The notes beneath the pieces are model-generated. The model was given only the letters and a program-made list of their open reading frames with translations, made no database searches and had not been told where the DNA came from. A DNA stretch of 64,000 nt from an uncultured Phycisphaerae bacterium (GTDB taxonomy: Bacteria; Planctomycetota; Phycisphaerae; UBA1845; Fen-1342). The DNA lies in NCBI GenBank assembly GCA_937928595.1, contig CALGJV010000012.1:124001-188000 (forward strand). Reading direction: 5' to 3'. The translations under genes and the position numbers were made by a program. Of the stretch, positions 25,515-33,537 are shown one piece after another. How positions within the stretch are numbered: position 1 is the stretch's first letter; each line of letters starts with the position of its first letter.

Positions 25515-26142
25515 CTGCTCTTCCGTCAACCGCGCGCGGTGAACTTGGGGCGCATTCCGCGCATAACCGGCCGTGACGCAATCCCTTGCGCCCTACCGGA
25601 TGTATCGGCTTGGGGGACCTGGGTTTGCGGTAACGGTGGCCCGAACGTTTCCGCTTTCGAGCCGTTTATTGGCGGCTTGCTGGTTTCCGGACTTGACGAA
25701 CGGTCCCTGTTCCCCGAGCGGCGGTCGCGAGTCGCGCCGCTGATCCGGTGAACCATCGCGATGGTGCCAGTTCGTCACCGCTTGGGCTGATAATGCACCT
25801 GAACCCAGAGCAACCAGCGGATCTCGATGTTGTCGCGTGTCGGCGCAACACCGACTTCGATTAGGCCCGAAGATCGCTCTTGGAATCCGCGCGGCATTCA
25901 AGGGACGGCGACGAGAGCGCAAAAACCGCAGACCGCCCGACGCGGCGGAAAGGCGCCATAAGTGCCATTTGAAGCGTGGCTTATGAAAACAGCTGGTCTA
26001 TCTTGCGAGTGCCGGCCGCAAGCGCGATGGTCGCTGCGGATCACGGAAAGCGATTCGGTCCGGGGACGGCCTATCACGGTCGATGGCGGGTTGCTATACT
26101 CGCTCAGCTGGGAATGAAACCCATTCGGTGAGGAGGAAAGGC
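25515..26142. other. Intergenic region between divergent surface-protein genes
   Basis: 628 bases separate two divergently transcribed exported proteins. Open frames here lack family resemblance and look like chance readings. The right end holds an extended -10 promoter for the HAF-repeat gene. A short dyad, CATAAG (25957-25962) with CTTATG (25980-25985), lies in the most AT-rich part. Nothing else is supported. Confidence 0.55.
26092..26100 (+). promoter_or_regulatory. Extended -10 promoter element for the HAF-repeat gene
   Basis: TGCTATACT gives the TGn extension plus TATACT, 43 bases before the ATG. No good -35 is present, which is tolerated by extended -10 promoters. Confidence 0.45.
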
Positions 26143-27243
26143 ATGTTCAACCAAAAGCGTTTCATCCTGATTTTCGCGGGCGTCATTCTGGCCGGTCCCA
26201 CGCTCGCATTGCCGCCCTACGAGTTCGTGCCTCTTGACCAGCCGGGCGTCCCGTACTCGCGGGCGTTCGAGATCAACAACCTCGGCGTAGTCGCGCTGGA
26301 AGCCGGGGCGAACGCGGGTACGACGACCGGGTTCCGCTGGTCGAGCGGCGTGTTCGAAGTGCTGCCCACGATCGTCCCCGCTGGCTCAAACGCGCGGGCC
26401 ACGGTGCGGTCGATCAATGACGCCAATCAGGTCGTGGGCAACAGCTACGGTCCCGGCGGTTTGTTCGATCAGCGGGGCGTGCGGTGGGATGCGGATGGCA
26501 CGCTGAACGACCTCGGCCGCTACAACTCTTCGAATACGTTCTTCCAGGACATTAACGAGGCCGGGGTGATCGTGGGCAACTCCAACCGCGCCTTTCGCTA
26601 TACGCCAGGCGGCGGTTACACCGAACTCCCAGCGCTGAACGGCTCGACCACGGCCACCACCCAGGCGATCAACGAACTGGGTTGGATCGTCGGAAGTTCG
26701 CAGGCCGAGGTGTCCCCCGGCGTGAACCAGACCCGGGCGACGTTGTGGAAGCCGGACGGAACGCTCGTGAATCTGGGGATGCTGGAGGTTCCCGGGCAGA
26801 CGAACAACACGTCCGTGGCGTTCGGCGTCAACGATCTGGGTGTGATCGTAGGCTACTTCGGGAACGCGTTGGCCTTCAGCCATGCGTTCTACTGGACCGA
26901 AGCCACGGGCATGGTCGATCTCGGGGCGCCCGGCGGTCGCAGCAGCTTCGCGAACGACATCAACAACAGCGGTTACATCGTCGGCTACGCGAGCTTCGCC
27001 AACGCGCCGCAGCAGCGGGCGTACCTCTGGTACGAGGGCCAAGCGTACAATCTTAACGACTTTCTCCCGCCGGGCAGCGGCTGGGTTCTCACCGAGGCGT
27101 ACGGCATCAACGAGCAGGGCGACATCGTCGGCCGCGGCGAGTTCGGCGGGCAGACGCAGGCGTTCCTGCTGCGCGCGATCCCCGAGCCGTCTTCACTCGC
27201 GCTGCTGAGCCTCGGGTTGGTGGGGCTGCTGCGGCGCCGTTGA
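26143..27243 (+). CDS. Exported HAF-repeat protein with PEP-CTERM signal
   Basis: A 366-residue secreted protein. The ATG follows GAGGAGGAAAGGC and begins a signal peptide (residues 1-23, ending TLALPP). The body is a series of about seven beta-rich repeats of the HAF type, each with an (I/V)N(D/E)xGxIVG core: SINDANQVVGNSYG, DINEAGVIVGNSN, AINELGWIVGSSQ, GVNDLGVIVGYFG, DINNSGYIVGYAS, GINEQGDIVGRG. The C-terminus IPEPSSLALLSLGLVGLLRR is a PEP-CTERM sorting signal. It probably forms a beta-propeller-like extracellular protein. Codon use is less GC-biased than that of housekeeping neighbours. The IS remnant begins 94 bases after its stop. Confidence 0.88.
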   Translation: MFNQKRFILIFAGVILAGPTLALPPYEFVPLDQPGVPYSRAFEINNLGVVALEAGANAGTTTGFRWSSGVFEVLPTIVPAGSNARATVRSINDANQVVGNSYGPGGLFDQRGVRWDADGTLNDLGRYNSSNTFFQDINEAGVIVGNSNRAFRYTPGGGYTELPALNGSTTATTQAINELGWIVGSSQAEVSPGVNQTRATLWKPDGTLVNLGMLEVPGQTNNTSVAFGVNDLGVIVGYFGNALAFSHAFYWTEATGMVDLGAPGGRSSFANDINNSGYIVGYASFANAPQQRAYLWYEGQAYNLNDFLPPGSGWVLTEAYGINEQGDIVGRGEFGGQTQAFLLRAIPEPSSLALLSLGLVGLLRRR

Positions 27244-27337
27244 GCGCCGTTCCAGGCACGCGCCGATTGGAAGCGGCTGGGCCTGCCAACCCCCGACCGG
27301 CGGGGTGGTGGAAGACGCATTCATTCTCAACGCTGGT

Positions 27338-27367
27338 CTAACAGTCCGCTGCGGCAGTCGGTTTGTC
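27338..27367 (+). repeat. Left terminal inverted repeat of the IS remnant
   Basis: This 30-bp end starts CTAACAGTCCGCTGCGG. It is the inverse of the right end with about five mismatches. Confidence 0.75.
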
Positions 27368-27374
27368 GCTGTGG

Positions 27375-28347
27375 TTACGCGGCGGCTGGGCCACGGTGAG
27401 CGGCGAACAGCGCGTTCCGGCGCGCGGCCGGAACGCGCGCCCCGCGGCGTAGGCGCACCAGCAGACCATTCCACAGCGCGCACAGGCGCCGCGCCGCGGC
27501 CGCACGGGCGTCCGCCCAGCCCCGCGGCGTGCCGAACCCGGTCCGCTGGCGCGTGATCAGGCCCAGATGGAACGCCGCCGTGTGGATCAGGTAGCGTTTG
27601 GCGATGTTCTCCCGACCGCGCAGATGCACCCGCCGCATCCCGCCATCGTCCAGTACATGCTCGAAGCTGCGCTCGACCCGCTCGGCCCGCTGCCGGTGTA
27701 GACGTTTGGAGCGCGGACTCCGCCGCCGTCGGCGTCGCGAGCCCCGAGGCCTGCGCCAACTCGGTCAGGAACTCCCGGTAGCTCTGGCCCGTCTCCCGCC
27801 GCCCGATCGACCGCATGGCCGCATTCGCTTCCAGCGTCGCGGCGTCGATCCCCAGCCGTTGGCCTTTCAGCAACTCGTGCTCCGCCAGGCGTTTCAGCAC
27901 CCCGTCGAACACCGCCGGGTGCGTCTCCAGATCAATCCGCAGCCGCGCCCGGTTGAGCGAACTGTCGTCCGGCGAACCGTCCCCCGGCGCCAGTCCTAGG
28001 AACGCCCGCAGCGACAGCGAATCCGCGCAGCGCCACGCGATCTGCCGCTCGCTGGGCAGCTTCTCGAAGTACCCCACCGGCAACATCCGGAAGTACACCC
28101 CCGGCGGCACCGGCGGCCGGCCCAGCTTCGCGTGGTAGAACGGCCGGCAGCGCTCCTCGCAGAACCGGTCGAAGCCGGCGCCCGCCAGCACCGCATTGAG
28201 CGGCTCGTAGAAGGGATGCCCCGGCAACCGCGGCAGGTCCGCCGTCGGCACCCAGAAGTCCCCCTGCGTCTCCGCTGCCCGCCGACCCAACGCCGTGGCC
28301 GCGCCCTCCCGGACCTGCTCCCCCCACCACGGCCCGTATTCTAGCAT
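27375..28347 (-). pseudogene. IS1182/IS5-like transposase, internal deletion and frameshift
   Basis: The N-terminal piece starts at ATG 28347 and shows the DUF772-type transposase start: HPFYEPLNAVLAGAGFDRF, PPGVYFRMLPVGYFEKLPSE, SLNRARLRIDLETH, and the first catalytic aspartate region GQRLGIDAATLEANAAM. At about 27700 the frame shifts, and the C-terminal piece reads RLHRQRAERVERSFEHVLDD and GRENIAKRYLIHTAAFHLGL, typical of the end of the family, up to a stop at 27375. The segment that should carry the second catalytic aspartate is missing. The protein is therefore inactive. Confidence 0.8.
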
Positions 28348-28361
28348 CTCTAGGATCCGCG

Positions 28362-28391
28362 GACAAGGCGACTTCCGCGGCGGACTGCTAG
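28362..28391 (-). repeat. Right terminal inverted repeat of the IS remnant
   Basis: Read on the minus strand it starts CTAGCAGTCCGCCGCGG and pairs with the left end at 27338-27367. Confidence 0.75.
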
Positions 28392-28484
28392 GGGTTTGGA
28401 CCAACGGCAGCGCGGGCGTCGGCCGGTACAAGCTCGGACCAACGGCCAACGAAGGCATCGGCTGCTACGGGGCGACCGCGAGGT

Positions 28485-29390
28485 CTACTCCCGAGCGCTG
28501 CGGTCGGCTCGCGCGGGCGCCGTCGGGGCAAGGCGCTCGAGCACCGGGGTCAAGACGGTCGTCCAGACCTCGTAGCCGGCCGGGTTGAGGTGCAACCGAT
28601 CCGGCAGGAACAGCTCGCCGCGCGGCCGGCCGTCGTCGCCCAGGAGGGGCGTCGCGACGTCCAGATACGTTACTCCGGGCTGCTCCGCCGCCAGTGCCCG
28701 CACCAGCGCGTTGGCCTCCTGCATGCGCGGCCAGTGCTGCCAGCGGCTTGCGCTCGGCTTGATCGACAGGAACACGATCGGCGTGTCCGGTTGCACGGCC
28801 CGCACGCGCCGCACGAACTCGGCGAAATCGTCGCGGACCTGCGCCGGGCTCACGCCGGCCGCGATGTCATTGTCGCCGGCGTAGAACACGATGACCCGCG
28901 CGCGGTACGGCCGCACGACGTGGTCGAAGTAGTGGTTCACGTCGCGGACGTGGGCCCCGCCGAAGCCGCGGTTGATCACCGGCCGCCCCGGGAAGCTTTC
29001 GCGTGTCGGCCAGCCGCGGATGCTCGAGCTGCCGACGAAGAGACACGCGTCGGGCGGAAACGAGTTCCGGCGATCCCACTCCTCGAAGCGGCGGATTTCC
29101 TCCGCGAAACGCGCCGGGTCCGGCGCGGCGGGCGGGGACGCGGACTGCGTGACCGGACGCGAGGCCGGTGCCGTGCCGGGTTCCGGAGCAAGCTCCCCGG
29201 GCGGACGCGACGCCGGTGCCGTGGCCGGTCGTGACGGACGCTCGGCGGCCGGGCGCGATGGAGGCTGTTCGGCCGGGGGAGATTCCTGCGGCGCTGCTGC
29301 GACGGGGCGGAGGTCGGTGAGCAGCGCGGCGGCGGCAAGGGCGGCGACGGCGAGGACGCCGGCGGCGAGTGAGCCGAGTGAGCGATTCAT
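28485..29390 (-). CDS. Exported SGNH/GDSL-type hydrolase
   Basis: A 301-residue protein. Residues 1-33 form a signal peptide or anchor (LAAGVLAVAALAAAALLTDL). A Pro/Ser/Ala/Arg-rich linker follows (35-90). The SGNH hydrolase domain then shows block I FVGSSSIRGW, block II NRGFGGAHVRDV, block III YAGDNDIAAG and block V DRLHLNPAGY, with Asp264 and His267 of the triad and the serine near residue 122. Enzymes of this group deacetylate or de-esterify carbohydrates or lipids outside the cytoplasm; the substrate is unknown. The longer open frame (from 29516) has no signal logic, so ATG 29390 was chosen. Confidence 0.85.
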   Translation of the reverse strand: MNRSLGSLAAGVLAVAALAAAALLTDLRPVAAAPQESPPAEQPPSRPAAERPSRPATAPASRPPGELAPEPGTAPASRPVTQSASPPAAPDPARFAEEIRRFEEWDRRNSFPPDACLFVGSSSIRGWPTRESFPGRPVINRGFGGAHVRDVNHYFDHVVRPYRARVIVFYAGDNDIAAGVSPAQVRDDFAEFVRRVRAVQPDTPIVFLSIKPSASRWQHWPRMQEANALVRALAAEQPGVTYLDVATPLLGDDGRPRGELFLPDRLHLNPAGYEVWTTVLTPVLERLAPTAPARADRSARE

Positions 29391-29753
29391 GTGCGTTTCT
29401 CCGGGGCGGCCGGGGCGGCGTGGCGACCCCGAGATGGAGCGGCCACGCCGGGCCGCGGCGATTTCATTGAGGCGGCCGAGGCTCGGCATCGCTGGACACG
29501 GCACACGCCGTCCCATGCCGGGGTTTCGGCACCCGGCCAGTGTGACACGGCCGGCCGTCCGAGGCTACGGCTGGAGATGATCGGAAGCGGGGCCGGAGCG
29601 AATAGGGCAGTCGAGTGGGAGGCTCGCGGCTGGAACCCCGGGTGCGGCGGGATGGGGCGCCGGGGAGATGGGCCTGGGAGGGGCGGTTCGAGCGGCCGCC
29701 AGACCTGCTCTTCGGGGTGCCGCACCCCGCTCCCGCGGCGGGCGGATTTGGGT
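29391..29753. other. Intergenic region between the SGNH gene and tRNA-Asp
   Basis: This stretch separates the divergent SGNH hydrolase gene from the tRNA promoter. The open frames across it have no family support. Nothing besides the tRNA promoter just to the right is recognised. Confidence 0.5.
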
Positions 29754-29782
29754 TTGACAGGATTGGGGCAGGGTGGCATACT
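29754..29782 (+). promoter_or_regulatory. Sigma-70 promoter of tRNA-Asp
   Basis: A perfect TTGACA (29754-29759) is followed after 17 bases by CATACT (29777-29782). The tRNA begins 44 bases after the -10. Confidence 0.8.
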
Positions 29783-29825
29783 TGCGGGTCTCGCCGGTGG
29801 TGACGGACCCCGGCGGGCGACGGCT

Positions 29826-29900
29826 GGGGCCGTAGCTCAATTGGTCCAGAGCGCCGCCCTGTCACGGCGGAGGTTGCGGGTTCGAGCCCCGTCGGCCTCG
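29826..29900 (+). tRNA. tRNA-Asp (anticodon GTC)
   Basis: A full cloverleaf can be drawn. The acceptor is GGGGCCG with CGGCCTC (one wobble), the D-stem GCTC with GAGC, and the anticodon stem CCGCC with GGCGG around loop CTGTCAC (GTC at 29861-29863). The T arm is GCGGG-TTCGAGC-CCCGT, and the discriminator is G. The 3' CCA is not encoded. A strong promoter lies just upstream, so it is a single-gene tRNA unit. Confidence 0.96.
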
Positions 29901-29922
29901 TCCCCCGGCAGACGAATCATGC

Positions 29923-31269
29923 TTACCCCGACGCGCGTTGGGCGTTCGGCGTCTCTGCGCTGCCCAGTCGGCCGTGCCGGCCTGCGCTCCCGCGCATTCC
30001 GCCGGCGAAGCAGGCCGCGTAGAGGGCGAACTGCACCACCGCCCGGACGAGAGCGGTCAGCGCCGCGCCCCGGACGGGGTCGCGGGGGATGAGCCACCAC
30101 CCGGCCGCGACGGTTGCCAGCAGCGTCAGCCCCTGCACCGGGACCTGCACCCAGAAGCGCCGCATCAGCGTCGTCGCGCTCCCCAGTACGTTGGTCAGCA
30201 GCGCCAGCGCGTGGGCCCCGGTTACGATCAGAAACTCGCGTTGGAAGGCGGCGTATTCCGGCCGGAACAGCGTCCGCAAGAGCCACTCGCCGCACACCGC
30301 CACGGCCAGCAGGACGCCGCCGCCCAGGAGCGCCGCGGCGAGCAGCAAGCGGGCGGTCAGGCGCAGGAACGCGCGGCGGTCGGGACCGTAGCTTGCGGAA
30401 AGGCGGCTCGAGGCCGCGGCGACGGCCTGAAGGATCACGAGGTTGCCGGCCAGCGTTACGTAGGCCAGCGAGCCGAAGTGCGCGAGATGGGTCGTGCCGT
30501 CGGGCTGAGCCGCGACGAGCCAGCGCGGCACGGCGTCGCAGAGATTGACCGCGAGGGCGATCAGGCCGAGCGGCAGGGTGCGCCGCGCCAGACGCCGGAC
30601 TTCGCCCGCGGACGTGACGCCGAGCGGCTCCAGGCCCGTGCTGCGGGGCCGGTCCCAGGCGATCAGCAGGACGAGGCTGAGGCCGGCACCGAGGCCGACG
30701 CCCACTGCGGCCCACGCCGGGGCCTGGCGCGGCGGACACGCCGCCAGCAGCAGGGTCGGCGGCAGCAGGAGGGCGATGCCCCGCGCCGCGGTGGAGGCCG
30801 CGACGCGGTCGAGGCGTTCGTGCCGCTGTTCGAGTCCCCACGGCACCTCGGTCAGCGTCCAGGCGATGCGCGCGAGGCAGACGCCGGCCGCAAGCCCCAC
30901 CGCCCACGGGGCGGCGCCGCCGGCGGCGTACGCGAGCAGCCAGGCGACGAGCAGACCGCCCGCGAGCGTGACGAGGAGGCGGCGGAGGACGAGGTAGGCG
31001 CGGATCGAGAACTCGCGACCGGCGTCGGCGACGAGCGCGCCGCGCAGCTCGAGCCCGAAGAGCAGCAGCACGGGCGTGGCGACCGCCAGCGCCAGCAGGT
31101 ACACCCCCTGCACGTCCGGGCCGGCCCGCTTGGCCAGCAGCGCCAGCAGCGCGAGTTGAGCGAGGTGAAACGCCCCGGTGCCGAGAACGGCCGCGGCCGC
31201 GTTAAACAGCAGCGAGCGCCGCGGGCCGGTCGGGACCGCCGCGCTCGCCGGGATATCGGGCGTCGCCAC
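29923..31269 (-). CDS. Polysaccharide flippase (Wzx/MOP superfamily)
   Basis: A 448-residue integral membrane protein with about twelve hydrophobic segments. The opening, LLFNAAAAVLGTGAFHLAQL and AKRAGPDVQGVYLLALA, is typical of O-antigen/teichoic acid flippases, as is the late segment FRPEYAAFQREFLIVTG. These proteins move undecaprenyl-linked oligosaccharides across the inner membrane. The gene is the last of a minus-strand group, 17 bases after the preceding gene, and ends near the tRNA. No glycosyltransferase is adjacent, so the sugar cannot be told. Confidence 0.8.
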   Translation of the reverse strand: MATPDIPASAAVPTGPRRSLLFNAAAAVLGTGAFHLAQLALLALLAKRAGPDVQGVYLLALAVATPVLLLFGLELRGALVADAGREFSIRAYLVLRRLLVTLAGGLLVAWLLAYAAGGAAPWAVGLAAGVCLARIAWTLTEVPWGLEQRHERLDRVAASTAARGIALLLPPTLLLAACPPRQAPAWAAVGVGLGAGLSLVLLIAWDRPRSTGLEPLGVTSAGEVRRLARRTLPLGLIALAVNLCDAVPRWLVAAQPDGTTHLAHFGSLAYVTLAGNLVILQAVAAASSRLSASYGPDRRAFLRLTARLLLAAALLGGGVLLAVAVCGEWLLRTLFRPEYAAFQREFLIVTGAHALALLTNVLGSATTLMRRFWVQVPVQGLTLLATVAAGWWLIPRDPVRGAALTALVRAVVQFALYAACFAGGMRGSAGRHGRLGSAETPNAQRASG

Positions 31270-31286
31270 GCGGGCTCCGCGGCGCG

Positions 31287-32132
31287 TCAGGGCAGTTCGA
31301 GATCGTGGATCTCGACGGGGAAGTCAACCACTTCGACTTTCGGATGGACCTCGAAGACCATCTGGAGTTCGTCGTTGAGGAGCTGCGGCTCGATGTAGTA
31401 GGCCGTGGCGGTCTCGCCGCCCTTGAGCGTCAGCATCGTTTCCCGGGCCTGCACGGGCCGCATCCAACCGTCGAACCAGGTGATGGTGTGGATGTTCTCC
31501 TCGTGAGCCCGCACCTGCACCACGATCGCCCGGTCGGTCGGGATCGGCTGCTCAATCTCGTCGAACGGCACGATCCGGGCCTGGATGCCGATGGCCTCCA
31601 GCCGGGCATCCGCGATGTTCTTGCCGTAGAACTGACCGGGGTTGATCACGGTCCGCTTCTCGAGCTCGGTGGCGAAGATGAGTTTGACCGTGCCCTTGAT
31701 GGACTTGACGTGCCGGGCGGCGCGGTTGGCCATCTTCACGCGCGAGACCAGCAGCAGACCCGTCTGGCGGAGCCGTTCCGTGCCCATCGTGTTGACGCGC
31801 GTGAACTTCTTCTCCTGTTCCGTGTAGATGCTGGGGTCGAGCAGTTGCGTGCCGGTGTCATCCGTGAAGTCGGTCAGGATCAGGTTGCCGAAGCGCGACA
31901 GCTCCCGCAGGCGCTCGCCCTTGATGCGATACTGCACCCGCAGATCGCTGTCGTTCTGCACCTGCTCCGGGCCGCCGAACATCTTCAGTCGCATCTCGCG
32001 GACACCGGAAATCTCCACCGCCAGCGGGCCCTCGTCGTAGACCGGGGTCGGCTGGGTCGTCGCCGGCTCGGGGCCGGGGGCCGTCGGAACCTGGGGCAGG
32101 AGCAGCAGCAGGGGCAGCATCAGGTGCAACAT
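31287..32132 (-). CDS. Exported protein of unknown function
   Basis: A 281-residue protein with a short signal sequence (LHLMLPLLLLLPQVPTAPG) and then a Pro/Thr spacer. The mature part appears beta-rich, with two similar halves: around YRIKGERLRELSRFGNLILT and around SIKGTVKLIFATELEKRTVI each begin an extended-strand region. I recognise no family. It lies between the TIM-barrel gene (66 bases upstream) and the flippase (17 bases downstream), so an envelope role is plausible. No lipobox or membrane helix is visible apart from the signal. Confidence 0.6.
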   Translation of the reverse strand: MLHLMLPLLLLLPQVPTAPGPEPATTQPTPVYDEGPLAVEISGVREMRLKMFGGPEQVQNDSDLRVQYRIKGERLRELSRFGNLILTDFTDDTGTQLLDPSIYTEQEKKFTRVNTMGTERLRQTGLLLVSRVKMANRAARHVKSIKGTVKLIFATELEKRTVINPGQFYGKNIADARLEAIGIQARIVPFDEIEQPIPTDRAIVVQVRAHEENIHTITWFDGWMRPVQARETMLTLKGGETATAYYIEPQLLNDELQMVFEVHPKVEVVDFPVEIHDLELP

Positions 32133-32198
32133 GAGCGCGTTACCTCCGGGAGTACGCTCGGTCGGCGACCGGCGGCGGGCCGTCCCGTCGCGCGCCCG

Positions 32199-32972
32199 TC
32201 ACGGACGCGGCGACCGGCCCAACAACGTCTCCATATATACTCGCCCCGCGCGCAACGCGTCAACGCGGCCCGGTGTGTCATGGCGGAGGACCAGTCCAGC
32301 GTCCGGCGCCGCGGTCGCCAGGTCCGCCAGCCACCGGGCGAAGTCGACCTCGCCCGTACCGAATTCCGTCTCCTCGAAGCCGTGCGCCCGATGGCGACCG
32401 TCGCGCAGGAAGACGTCCCCGGCGGCGACCAGATCGGACGGTGAGAGCCCGCCCGCGGGTCGAGTGGCGGTGTCGAACCCGGCCCGCAGGAGCGGCGCGC
32501 CGGTCGCCCGGATCGCCGCCGGTAGGTCGTCGGGGCTGCCGGGGTCGCGGATGGTGGTAACCACGCCGACGCGGTCGGCTTCCGCCGCGACGACGCCCAG
32601 CAGTTCGCGGGCCAGGTCGGCCGTGGCGGGGTCGGCCCGCCCGCCGAGCGTGACGCCGGCGCGGCGGACGCCGAGGTCGGCGCACAGCTCGAGGGTGGCG
32701 CGCAGCCGCGCCACGCGGGCGTCCGCTTCGCGCGGGTCGGCCAGGCCCGCGCCCGGGAACTCGAGCGTCAGGCCCTGGAGCGTCAAGCCGCGGTCGCGCA
32801 GGTAGCGGCGGAAGTGCCGGCGGGCGCTCGGCGGCCACTGGCGCGGGTCGAACTCGTCGCGGGCCGCGTTGGCGTGCACGTGATGGAAGTCGTGCGCAGC
32901 GGCGCAGTCCAGGGCCGCCCGCAGGTCGGTGTGGTACGAGTCGAGCCAGGCCGCGAGCGGCAGCGCGGGCAT
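32199..32972 (-). CDS. Sugar phosphate isomerase/epimerase-like TIM-barrel protein (AP endonuclease 2 fold)
   Basis: A 257-residue protein with the alternating pattern of a xylose-isomerase-like TIM barrel. Useful segments are DFHHVHANAARDEFDPRQW, GLTLQGLTLEFPGAG, DLGVRRAGVTLGG and LVLRHDTPGR. Metal-binding residues of the family are usually Glu, Asp and His at strand ends; candidates are the Glu in LTLEFPG and the His in VLRHDTP, but I cannot fix a complete set. It starts one base after the response-regulator stop, so the two are cotranscribed. The substrate is unknown. Confidence 0.65.
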   Translation of the reverse strand: MPALPLAAWLDSYHTDLRAALDCAAAHDFHHVHANAARDEFDPRQWPPSARRHFRRYLRDRGLTLQGLTLEFPGAGLADPREADARVARLRATLELCADLGVRRAGVTLGGRADPATADLARELLGVVAAEADRVGVVTTIRDPGSPDDLPAAIRATGAPLLRAGFDTATRPAGGLSPSDLVAAGDVFLRDGRHRAHGFEETEFGTGEVDFARWLADLATAAPDAGLVLRHDTPGRVDALRAGRVYMETLLGRSPRP

Positions 32973-32973
32973 G

Positions 32974-33360
32974 TCAGTTGGCGAGCAGCTTCTCGGTGAC
33001 CTCGAGCAGCCGCTCCATGCGGAAGGGCTTGTTGAGGTACTCGTCCACGCCCAGGGCCTCGGCGTACTGGCGGTGCCGCTTGCCCTGATTACCGGTGATC
33101 ATGACGACGCGGGGGCCGGCGGACCGCGGTTTGCCCTGCCGCAGTTTCTCGAGCACGAGGAACCCGCTTTTCTGCGGAAGCATGATGTCGAGGATCACGA
33201 GGTCGAAGTCCTGCGACTCGGCCAGCGCCACCGCGGCGTTGCCGTCGGCCGCCGTCTGGATGGTCGCCCCCGTATCAGACAATCCGGTCCTGATTGCGGT
33301 TACGATGTCCGGGTCGTCATCGACGACGAGGATGCTTTTGCCTTCGAGCTTGCCGGGCAC
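32974..33360 (-). CDS. Single-domain response regulator (CheY-like)
   Basis: A 128-residue receiver domain with no output domain. The acidic pocket is ILVVDDDPD (Asp14, Asp15, Asp16), the phospho-acceptor is Asp58 in LVILDIMLPQKSGF, the conserved Thr is in VVMITGN and the Lys in EYLNKPFR. It should act by protein-protein contact, like CheY or Spo0F. The GTG start at 33360 is set by AAGGAG six bases upstream; the much longer open frame upstream is a shadow over other genes. It heads a minus-strand operon with its own promoter. A link to the CheA at 8-10 kb is possible but not shown. Confidence 0.92.
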   Translation of the reverse strand: MPGKLEGKSILVVDDDPDIVTAIRTGLSDTGATIQTAADGNAAVALAESQDFDLVILDIMLPQKSGFLVLEKLRQGKPRSAGPRVVMITGNQGKRHRQYAEALGVDEYLNKPFRMERLLEVTEKLLAN

Positions 33361-33384
33361 GGAGTTCTCCTTGGACGCGCCGCA

Positions 33385-33413
33385 AGTGTAGTATGTCCCC
33401 CCGGACGTGACAA
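33385..33413 (-). promoter_or_regulatory. Sigma-70 promoter of the response-regulator operon
   Basis: On the minus strand TTGTCA (33413-33408) and TACACT (33390-33385) are separated by 17 bases. The predicted leader is about 18 bases long and contains AAGGAG. Confidence 0.6.
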
Positions 33414-33537
33414 CGGTGCGGCCGGGCGGGTGGTCGTCGGCCGCGGCCTCGCAGGCGGCGCCCGGCGTGCCGCCCACGGACGGCCGGTCGGAGCGCACGG
33501 CCCGTGCGCGCCTCACGCCTCGAGCAGGAGCGGTCAT

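Larger units (their letters stand above)
27338..28391 (-). mobile_element. Internally deleted insertion sequence (IS1182-like), 1,054 bp
   Basis: Imperfect terminal inverted repeats of about 30 bp bound a transposase remnant. Left end 27338-27367 and right end 28362-28391 match at about 25 of 30 positions when one is inverted. The outermost bases are CTAA on the left and CTAG on the right. Autonomous IS1182-type elements are longer, with a transposase of roughly 450-500 residues, so several hundred bases of the middle are gone. Because both ends survive, the copy could in principle be moved by a related transposase. Confidence 0.75.
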
